From MB1-2 sp046566065 (lineage in GTDB: Bacteria > Actinomycetota > CADDZG01 > WHSQ01): 6,961 bases of DNA. The notes under the pieces are model-generated. The model saw nothing but the letters and a program-made list of their open reading frames with translations. It did not search any database and was not told the origin of the DNA. A program made the position numbers and the translations under genes. The stretch is taken from contig JBKHXK010000063.1 in NCBI GenBank assembly GCA_046566065.1, forward strand, positions 1 to 6,961, read 5' to 3'. Below are positions 1-5,934 of this stretch, in pieces (position 1 is the stretch's first letter; the number at the start of each line of letters is the position of its first letter).

Positions 1-664
1 GCTGGCGACCTTCGACACCCGCGGGTGGAGGACGAGCAAGACCTTCCAACTGGCCGACACCTTCAAGGTCACGAACGGCACGTATACGGATGGGTCCCCG
101 GCAGCCAACGGCCTGGGTTGCTCTGCGCACTGGTTCGAGGAGCACCCGACCTTCAACGATGGGGGACTCTTCGTCGCCGGCTATTACGAGCACGGGACCC
201 GCTTCCTCAAGGTGAACGGCAGCACCGGCAAGCTCACCGAGGTCGACTTCTTCTTGCCCTACGCGGGCTCGACCTCTGCCGCCTACTGGGTCAACGAGGA
301 GATCGTCTATGCGGTCGACTACACGAGAGGCATCGACATCCTTCGCTACACGCCGATCCCAGGGCCGCGCGTTCGGCTCGGAGTGAACGACAGAACCCCC
401 AGGAAAGGCGAGACGATCAAGTTCCGCACCAGCCTCCGGCGCTGCAAGGGGCACGCCGGAACCAACATCGACCTTCTGCAGAAGCTGAAGGGGGAGGACA
501 CCTTCGTGAAGGTGAAGACCCAGAAGCTCAACCAGGCTTGTTCGACGGTCATCCGTCACCGCGTGACCTACACCGGGAAGGCCACCTACCGTGCGGTCTG
601 GGAGAAGCAGGACGAGGACCACCGGAGGGGCCAGTCCCGTCCGGTATACGTCACCGCCCGCTAG
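1..664 (+). CDS. LVIVD-repeat-like secreted protein with extra C-terminal domain (partial, N-terminus outside window)
   Basis: Open frame from base 2 to a TAG stop, 220 visible residues; the start lies left of the window. Residues 1-117 align without difficulty to the C-terminal part of the next gene (709-1821): shared blocks include HWFE-x-HP, YEHGTR, GSTSAAYW and a closing LRYT, at about half or more identity by eye. This is the final part of a probable LVIVD-type beta-propeller. Residues about 118-220 are absent from the paralog. They are rich in beta-type and basic residues, carry two cysteines (C148, C180) that could form a disulfide, and resemble small Ig-like beta-sandwich domains of secreted actinobacterial proteins; that resemblance is inference. 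It probably shares a transcript with the next gene (44-base gap, no terminator seen). Secretion is assumed from the paralog's signal peptide. Ligand and role are unknown. Confidence 0.8.
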   Translation, partial: LATFDTRGWRTSKTFQLADTFKVTNGTYTDGSPAANGLGCSAHWFEEHPTFNDGGLFVAGYYEHGTRFLKVNGSTGKLTEVDFFLPYAGSTSAAYWVNEEIVYAVDYTRGIDILRYTPIPGPRVRLGVNDRTPRKGETIKFRTSLRRCKGHAGTNIDLLQKLKGEDTFVKVKTQKLNQACSTVIRHRVTYTGKATYRAVWEKQDEDHRRGQSRPVYVTAR

Positions 665-708
665 AGCCTCCTGCAGGAGTGGGTGCGGGCGGGGCGAACT
701 AGGCACAC

Positions 709-1821
709 ATGCGCCGTCTACTTGCGATCGTTGCCGTCATGTCTCTGGGCCTAGTGGCCCCGGCCTCCGGCGCCCCGGCCGTCGGCTCGGGGACCGGCGG
801 ACCAACCCTGGGTGGGTTCGCGAGCGAGAACTTCGAGTACGTCACCCACGTACCGCTGGCGAATGACACCGCCGGCGCCCGCGTCTTCGGCAAGTACCTG
901 TACCTGACCACGTCTCGTGGCCTGAACATCTACGACATCAGCGATCCGGCAGCCCCTGCCCTGACGGGGACGGCGGTGCTCCCTCAAACGCCGTACTTCG
1001 GCGAGGAGGACCCGGACACGAACGGCAAGATCCTGCTGCTCAACGAGCACGTGGTCGACGTGGAAGACAAGTCCAACCCTGTCGCGATCGCGACCCACGA
1101 TGCAGACCAGCACACGATCACCTGCATCCTCGATTGCAGCTACGCCTACGGGTCCGAGGGCGCGATCGTCGACCTGCGCGATCCGACCAAGCCCGAGGTG
1201 GTGGGGGACTGGACCAGATTCGTCCCACCGATCAGCAACACGCATGACGTGACCGAGGTCAAGCCCGGTCTCGTGATGACCTCGACCAACCCCCTCGTCT
1301 ACCTAGACGCTCGCAAGGACCCGACCAAGCCGAAGGTTCTGGCGGCGGCGGGCACCAAGGACGGCGCCTACATGCACGCCAACCTGTGGCCGCGTGGGGG
1401 CAAGGAGCGTTTCTTGCTCGTTGGCAGTGAGACGTTGGGTCCGCAGTGTGGCCAGAACTCCGGAGCGTTCATGACCTGGGACACCAAGGGTTGGGAGCAG
1501 ACCGGCACCTTCAAGCTGACCGACACCTACCGGGTGAGCAACGGTCTTTACACCGACGGCGATTCGCCAGCCAACCTCTACTGCACCCACTGGTTCGAGA
1601 CGCATCCGAAGTACCGAAACGGTGGTCTGGTCGCCATGGCCTGGTACGAGCACGGCACTCGGCTCTTCGACATCTCGAGCAACGGGAAGATCACCGAGGC
1701 CGGCTACTTCATCCCCTACGGTGGCTCCACCTCGGCCGCCTACTGGGCGAACGACGAGATCCTCTACTCGGTCGACTACAACCGGGGCCTGGACGTCCTC
1801 CGCTACACGGGCAAGCCCTAA
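709..1821 (+). CDS. Secreted LVIVD-repeat protein, probable beta-propeller
   Basis: 370 residues. The N-terminus is a typical Sec signal peptide: MRRLL, a hydrophobic stretch to about residue 18, and a likely cleavage after the ASG at 20-21. The mature protein holds LVIVD-type repeats (known from Pfam; probable propeller blades), clearest at residues 57-85 with GLNIYDISDPAAP, and again near 151-162 (GAIVDLRDPTKP) and 186-209. Four cysteines are visible: C139 and C143 (spaced C-x3-C, beside H135), C247 and C292 (just before HWFE). They could form disulfides or bind a ligand in the exported protein. The ATG at 709 is chosen because a TAG at 700-702 closes the frame upstream; it has no strong Shine-Dalgarno. 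The gene is a paralog of the partial gene before it but stops right after the shared LRYT block. LVIVD proteins are mostly uncharacterised and often surface-located, so no function is assigned. Confidence 0.85.
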   Translation: MRRLLAIVAVMSLGLVAPASGAPAVGSGTGGPTLGGFASENFEYVTHVPLANDTAGARVFGKYLYLTTSRGLNIYDISDPAAPALTGTAVLPQTPYFGEEDPDTNGKILLLNEHVVDVEDKSNPVAIATHDADQHTITCILDCSYAYGSEGAIVDLRDPTKPEVVGDWTRFVPPISNTHDVTEVKPGLVMTSTNPLVYLDARKDPTKPKVLAAAGTKDGAYMHANLWPRGGKERFLLVGSETLGPQCGQNSGAFMTWDTKGWEQTGTFKLTDTYRVSNGLYTDGDSPANLYCTHWFETHPKYRNGGLVAMAWYEHGTRLFDISSNGKITEAGYFIPYGGSTSAAYWANDEILYSVDYNRGLDVLRYTGKP

Positions 1822-1840
1822 CCGTTCTGGGTTAACTGGC

Positions 1841-1860
1841 GCACGTCTGAGCGTGCTTTT
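1841..1860 (+). terminator. Possible rho-independent terminator after the LVIVD genes
   Basis: A GCACG arm (1841-1845), a 6-base loop TCTGAG and a CGTGC arm (1852-1856) are followed directly by TTTT (1857-1860). It lies 19 bases after the TAA of the LVIVD gene and just before the end of the convergent GH57 gene. The T-run is on the + strand only, so it would serve the + strand genes. The stem is just 5 bp and the T-run short, so efficiency may be low. Confidence 0.45.
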
Positions 1861-1866
1861 CCAACG

Positions 1867-3336
1867 TCAGAACGGCCGCTTGATGCGCTGGTAGACGTCG
1901 GCCCCCGTCCCGACCTCCGGCTCGTTGCTCTGGGCTTGCTCGAGCAACTCCATGAAGTCTTTCTTGGGTACGGGTTGATCCATCTTCTTCATGAGCCCGA
2001 CGACGGCCGATGCATAGGTGAGGACCTGGACCGTTTCGATCCCGCCGATGTCGTTGAAGAACCAACCGCAGCTCGTGTACATCGCCATCGCGTGGCGCTG
2101 TAGCTCCAGGAGGTCGTGGACGCGCTCGCGCTCGGCCTCGGTCAACGGCTTGGCCTGATGCTCGGCAATGAGATCCTCGAGCGAGCGAGCCCCGATGAAG
2201 ACGTCGACGTAGGCATCTCTCACGGCCCAGGGGTCGAACAGCACCTCCTTGCCCAGTCGTTCGAAGGCTTCGTCTGCAGACTCGCGCAGCAGATCCAAAG
2301 CGCTTCTCAGCGGAGCTCGCCAGCGCTGGTTCCAGCCTGGTTCGCCGCCCGTCGAGCAACCGCAGTCACGGCTCCAGCGCCCCGTCCCGTGCGCGCAGGA
2401 CCACGAGCTGCCTTCGCCCCCGATCACTCGCACGATGCGTTCGGCAGGATGCTGGTCGAGGTAGGACGCGTAGTTGGTCACCTCGAGGCCCCGCTTCTCG
2501 GCCTCTACGAACAGAGCGTAGGCGAGCCCGAGCTCGGTGAAGACGTGGTGGTGCCCGTACGTCTCGCCGTCGGTGGCCGCATGTACCAGGCCGTCGGTGC
2601 TATCGGGGTCCATCCGGCCCTCGAACAGGGACAGGAGCTTCTCGGCCGAAGCCGCGGCCTCCTCGAAAGCGATCATCCGGGCGATCTCGCCGTCGTAGAA
2701 GAAGAGAGCGATGCTGCGGCCCGATCCGTCCGGGTGCATGAACCGGTGCGGCAGGCGCGTGTCGACCGGGGGAGCGTGCCAGTGACCCTCGACGTCCTTC
2801 CACCGGGAGGCTTGGCTCGGAGCGAGGATCGTGAAACGGATCCCTTCATCGATCAGGATGCCGAGCACCTCGTCGTTCGTAGCCGTCTCCGGCAGCCACA
2901 TCCCCTCAGGCTCGCGCCCGAAACGATGTCGGAAGTCGGCGATCCCCCAGCGGATCTGGGTGCGAGCGTCGCGAGGGGGTGACAGCGGCAGGATCGTGTG
3001 GTGGAAGGACTGTGCGATGGCGTTGCCGTGCCCCAGGCGTTCCACACTCAGTCGGTCCGCTTCGAGGATCCGCTGGTAGGTCTCGGGGTCCGCCTTCTCC
3101 ATCCACGACATCAGTGTGGGCCCCACGTTGAACGAAAGTCGCTCGAAGTTGTTGACGACCCGCTCGCCCTCCTCGAGGGGGATGCGAGCGAAAGCGTTCG
3201 GCCGATAGCTCTCGGAGTGGACCCGCTCGTTCCAGTCGTGAGCGGGGGCCGCACTGGGCTGCTCCGGGATCTCGCCCGTCCAGGGGTCCTCCCGCGGGGG
3301 TTGATAGAAGTGCGCGTGCACGGCGAGCCGTTTCAT
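1867..3336 (-). CDS. Glycoside hydrolase family 57 protein, C-terminally short
   Basis: 489 residues. The N-terminus has the GH57 opening motif HAHFYQPPRE (residues 7-16), then DWNER (34-38) and FNVGPTLMSWME (69-80). The expected catalytic glutamate is E150 in EGMWLPETA, and the expected acid/base aspartate is D256 in ATDGETYGHHH; both assignments come from comparison with known GH57 motifs. A Cys-rich block, SWSCAHGTGRW then DCGC (311-327), is typical of the subgroup that I recall as GH57 plus DUF3536. GH57 enzymes act on alpha-glucans (amylase, branching or transferase activity), which fits the maltokinase and glgB genes nearby, but the substrate is not shown. Recalled relatives are about 800 residues; this one ends after YTSCGWFFNDIGGIE (420-434) and a short helical region. 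No signal peptide, so probably cytoplasmic. ATG 3336 is the only start after an in-frame upstream stop; no Shine-Dalgarno is seen. Confidence 0.88.
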   Translation of the reverse strand: MKRLAVHAHFYQPPREDPWTGEIPEQPSAAPAHDWNERVHSESYRPNAFARIPLEEGERVVNNFERLSFNVGPTLMSWMEKADPETYQRILEADRLSVERLGHGNAIAQSFHHTILPLSPPRDARTQIRWGIADFRHRFGREPEGMWLPETATNDEVLGILIDEGIRFTILAPSQASRWKDVEGHWHAPPVDTRLPHRFMHPDGSGRSIALFFYDGEIARMIAFEEAAASAEKLLSLFEGRMDPDSTDGLVHAATDGETYGHHHVFTELGLAYALFVEAEKRGLEVTNYASYLDQHPAERIVRVIGGEGSSWSCAHGTGRWSRDCGCSTGGEPGWNQRWRAPLRSALDLLRESADEAFERLGKEVLFDPWAVRDAYVDVFIGARSLEDLIAEHQAKPLTEAERERVHDLLELQRHAMAMYTSCGWFFNDIGGIETVQVLTYASAVVGLMKKMDQPVPKKDFMELLEQAQSNEPEVGTGADVYQRIKRPF

Positions 3337-3345
3337 GGCAGGCCG

Positions 3346-3373
3346 AGGGTATCGGCCCGGAGATGCTCGTCAC
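3346..3373 (-). promoter_or_regulatory. Possible promoter of the GH57 gene, near-leaderless
   Basis: On the - strand, GTGACG (3373-3368) resembles a -35 box and TACCCT (3351-3346) fits the TAnnnT pattern of a -10 box, with a 16-base spacer. The ATG follows 9 bases after the -10, so transcription would begin within a few bases of it. That agrees with the lack of a Shine-Dalgarno and with leaderless translation, which is common in actinobacteria. Hexamer matches are weak and can occur by chance. Confidence 0.28.
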
Positions 3374-3392
3374 TCTCCGTAGGGGACGGCTC

Positions 3393-3408
3393 GGTAGAAA
3401 GTTCTACC
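3393..3408. promoter_or_regulatory. Perfect inverted repeat, candidate operator in the divergent intergenic region
   Basis: GGTAGAA, AG, TTCTACC: two 7-bp arms with perfect dyad symmetry and a 2-base centre, in the 189-base region between the divergent GH57 gene and the small hypothetical gene. The tight centre cannot form a stable hairpin loop, so a binding site for a dimeric regulator is more likely than an RNA structure. It sits about 57 bases upstream of the GH57 start (nearest arm end to ATG) and about 118 bases upstream of the small gene's ATG. It is A/T-richer than its surroundings. No regulator gene lies in the window and I do not recognise the site's family. Confidence 0.45.
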
Positions 3409-3513
3409 AACCGGACATACGGCTCCTCAGATACCGCTCTCCGTCAGCAGGAGGGGATGGATCCGGGAGGAATCAACAGAGCAAGCTGCAGGGCGGCGCG
3501 CGGCCGCGGGTGG

Positions 3514-3519
3514 AAGGAG
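3514..3519 (+). promoter_or_regulatory. Ribosome binding site that sets the start of the small hypothetical gene
   Basis: AAGGAG ends 6 bases before ATG 3526, an ideal spacing. An in-frame ATG at 3457 also has a purine run (AGGAGGGG, 3449-3456), but that abuts the ATG with too little spacing, so 3526 is preferred. Confidence 0.7.
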
Positions 3520-3525
3520 CTATCT

Positions 3526-3771
3526 ATGGTTGAGAGCCAACCGGACCCGAAGTGGATCGAGTGGGCGGAGGCCGAGTGCGTCAGGCGTCTGACGGTCGCA
3601 CTGGCCGAGATCAAGGCGAGGAAGCAGGGCCATCTGACCGAGGCGCTAGAGCGTTCCTTCTCTGCCTGGGCCCCTGAGGCGCCCCACACCGACCTCGAGG
3701 TCCGATTGGATCCTCCGCCTCCCCCACGCCGCGTGATCCGGATCCACGCAGAGAACCTGCAGGACGCCTAG
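3526..3771 (+). CDS. Small hypothetical protein, 81 residues
   Basis: I do not recognise this family. The predicted protein has an amphipathic, probably helical N-terminal half (about residues 9-47; W10, W13, then alternating charged and Leu/Ala residues), a DPPPPPRR linker at 62-69 and a short end containing VIRIHAENL. It has one cysteine (C18), no signal peptide and no membrane segment, so it is probably cytoplasmic. The start at 3526 follows a strong Shine-Dalgarno; starting at ATG 3457 would add 23 Arg/Gly-rich residues and is less likely. The stop is only 6 bases from the convergent glgB stop, and the gene is divergent from the GH57 gene. Its position between two alpha-glucan genes hints at a related role, but nothing in the sequence shows that. 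The strong ribosome binding site and protein-like composition favour a real gene. Confidence 0.65.
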   Translation: MVESQPDPKWIEWAEAECVRRLTVALAEIKARKQGHLTEALERSFSAWAPEAPHTDLEVRLDPPPPPRRVIRIHAENLQDA

Positions 3772-3777
3772 CTCCCG

Positions 3778-5934
3778 TTACGCCTCCAGCCAGATCGTCC
3801 CCAGCGGGGGCAGCGTGATGAGGGCGGAGTGGTCCAGGCCGTGCCAGGGCGTGGCTTCGGCCTCCACGACGCCCATGTTGCCGACGTTGGTTCCGCCGTA
3901 GTGCTCGGCGTCCGTGTTGATGACCTCGGCGTACCTTGCCTTCTTCGGCAGCCCGACCCGGAAACCCGTGCGCGGCACCGGAGAGAGGTTGGAGATGCAT
4001 ACGAGATGGTGCTTGGCTGCGGCGTCGGTTCGATAGAACGAGATCACGTTGTTGTCCGCGTCGTTAGCGTCGATCCACCTGAACCCTTCGGGAGAGTGGT
4101 CCTGCTCCCAGAGGGCCGGGTTCTTGCGGTAGATCCTGTTGAGGTCCGCCATGAGCTTCTTGGTTCCAGCGTGCATGGGGTCGTCGAGCAGGTGCCAATC
4201 CAGGCTTTGATCGTGGTTCCACTCGCGCTCCTGGCCGAACTCGCTGCCCATGAACAGCAGCTTCTTCCCGGGGTGCGCCCACATGTAGCTGAGCATGCAG
4301 CGCAGGTTCGCGAATCGCTGCCACTGGTCGCCGGGCATCTTGCCGAGGAGCGAGCCCTTCCCGTGCACGACCTCGTCATGTGAGATCGGCAGTACGAAGT
4401 TTTCGCTCCATGCGTACATCAAGCTGAACGTCAGCTGGTTGTGGTGGTAGCGGCGGTATATCGGCTCCTTGGAGAAGTACGACAGCGAGTCGTGCATCCA
4501 TCCCATGTTCCATTTGAAGCCGAAGCCGAGGCCCCCCAGGTGGACGGGCCGGCTGACGCCCGGATACGCGGTCGATTCCTCCGCGATCATCAGCACGCCC
4601 GGGTGCTCTCCGTGGATCACGGTGTTCAGGTGCTTGAAGAACTCGATCGCCTCGAGGTTCTCGCGGCCCCCGAACTGGTTGGGGATCCACTCGCCCTCCT
4701 TGCGGCTGTAATCGAGGTAAAGCATCGAAGCGACCGCGTCGACGCGCAGCCCGTCTACGTGGAACTCCTCGATCCAGTAGAGAGCGTTCGAGATGAGGAA
4801 GTTCTTCACCTCGTTGCGCCCGTAATTGAAGACCAGGGTTCCCCAGTCGGGGTGCTCGCCCTTCTTCGGATCGACGTGCTCGTAGAGGGCGGTTCCGTCG
4901 AAGCGCGCCAGAGCCCACTCATCCTTCGGGAAGTGCGCGGGGACCCAGTCGACGATGACCCCGATGCCGGCCTGATGGAGCGTGTCGACGAAGAAGCGGA
5001 AGTCGTCAGGTGACCCGTATCGAGCCGTGGGGGCGAAGTAATTGCTGACCTGATAGCCCCAGGACCCGGTGAAAGGATGCTCCGCGATCGGCATCAACTC
5101 GATGTGCGTGAAGCCCATCTCGGTGCAGTAGTCGGCGAGCAGGGGGCCGAGTTCCCGGTAACCCAGCAGGTTGCCTTCTGCGTCACGACGCCACGAACCA
5201 AGGTGGACCTCGTAGACCGACATCGGCGCCTTGTGTACGTCGGTGGAGGACCGCTGTTTCATCCACTTCTTGTCCTTGAAGCTGTGCCGGGGTGTGTGCA
5301 CGATGCACGCGTTCGTCGGAGCGCCCTCGCTGGCCTGCGCGTAGGGGTCGGTCTTCTCGATCAGATGACCCTGCGCGGTCAGGACCTCGAACTTGTAGAG
5401 GCAACCGTCTCCGACGTCCGGGATAAACAGCTCCCAGATACCAGAGGACCCCAGGGTTCGCATGGGGTGCAGACGACCATCCCAGGAGTTGAAGTCGCCG
5501 ATCACCCTCACGCTGCGCGCGTTCGGAGCCCACACCGCGAAGGACACGCCGTCCACGCCGTCGATCGTCTGGCAGTGAGCGCCGAGCTTCTCCCACAAGC
5601 GCGTGTGCGTCCCTTCCCCAACCAGATGGAGGTCTAGCTCGCCCAGGGTGGGAAGGAAGGCGTAGGGATCGCGGATCGTGAAGGTCTGGCCCCCCGGATA
5701 GCCCACCTCGAGCTGGTAGTCGTCGAGCGACCCTTCGCTCACACCCTCGAAGAGGCCGGCGGGATGGATCTTCTCGAGCTTGGTCATGACCTCGCCGCGC
5801 GACAGCACGTTGATGTGCTCGGCCTCCGGCCGCCAGGCTCTCACGGTCGTTCCGTTCTTGCCCGGGTGCCTCCCCAGGAGGCTGTGCGGGTCGCGCAGCT
5901 CGCCGGCGACGAGTCTCTCGATCGTGGTGGTCAT
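3778..5934 (-). CDS. glgB: 1,4-alpha-glucan branching enzyme GlgB
   Basis: 718 residues, a usual length for the long bacterial GlgB type. It cleaves an alpha-1,4-glucan chain and transfers the piece to form alpha-1,6 branches in cytoplasmic glycogen or similar glucan. Domains: an N-terminal beta domain (about 14-115, opening DPHSLLGRH), a CBM48 module (about 125-215, with FAVWAPNA and GDFNSWDG), a GH13 (beta/alpha)8 barrel (about 240-600) and a C-terminal beta domain (about 620-718). The catalytic triad is present: nucleophile D399 in GLRVDA, acid/base E452 in MIAEEST and D520 in ISHDEVVHGK; the spacings match E. coli D405/E458/D526. The region I motif DWVPAHF is at 329-335. ATG 5934 is chosen because GlgB homology begins there, GGGGAG precedes it by 7 bases, and it overlaps the maltokinase stop as ATGA, indicating translational coupling. 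An open frame continues upstream but reads low-complexity Arg/Gly sequence out of frame with the maltokinase. Confidence 0.97.
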   Translation of the reverse strand: MTTTIERLVAGELRDPHSLLGRHPGKNGTTVRAWRPEAEHINVLSRGEVMTKLEKIHPAGLFEGVSEGSLDDYQLEVGYPGGQTFTIRDPYAFLPTLGELDLHLVGEGTHTRLWEKLGAHCQTIDGVDGVSFAVWAPNARSVRVIGDFNSWDGRLHPMRTLGSSGIWELFIPDVGDGCLYKFEVLTAQGHLIEKTDPYAQASEGAPTNACIVHTPRHSFKDKKWMKQRSSTDVHKAPMSVYEVHLGSWRRDAEGNLLGYRELGPLLADYCTEMGFTHIELMPIAEHPFTGSWGYQVSNYFAPTARYGSPDDFRFFVDTLHQAGIGVIVDWVPAHFPKDEWALARFDGTALYEHVDPKKGEHPDWGTLVFNYGRNEVKNFLISNALYWIEEFHVDGLRVDAVASMLYLDYSRKEGEWIPNQFGGRENLEAIEFFKHLNTVIHGEHPGVLMIAEESTAYPGVSRPVHLGGLGFGFKWNMGWMHDSLSYFSKEPIYRRYHHNQLTFSLMYAWSENFVLPISHDEVVHGKGSLLGKMPGDQWQRFANLRCMLSYMWAHPGKKLLFMGSEFGQEREWNHDQSLDWHLLDDPMHAGTKKLMADLNRIYRKNPALWEQDHSPEGFRWIDANDADNNVISFYRTDAAAKHHLVCISNLSPVPRTGFRVGLPKKARYAEVINTDAEHYGGTNVGNMGVVEAEATPWHGLDHSALITLPPLGTIWLEA

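Noticed and set aside
668..679. 12-bp palindrome CTCCTGCAGGAG between the two LVIVD genes
   Set aside because: There is no loop and no T-run, so it is not a terminator, and its AGGAG is about 29 bases from ATG 709, too far to serve as that gene's ribosome binding site. It may be chance.
25..702. 225-residue open frame on the + strand
   Set aside because: Arg/Gly/His-rich out-of-frame reading of the partial LVIVD gene, whose own frame aligns with its downstream paralog.
2116..2982. 288-residue open frame on the + strand
   Set aside because: It lies entirely antisense to the GH57 gene, whose catalytic motifs are clear; long antisense frames are expected in high-GC DNA.
3457..3525. Upstream ATG for the small hypothetical protein
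   Set aside because: The purine run abuts the ATG with too little spacing, and the added residues are Arg/Gly-rich, unlike the rest of the protein.
5077..5637. 186-residue open frame on the + strand
   Set aside because: Antisense to well-conserved GlgB sequence; no domain or ribosome binding site supports it.
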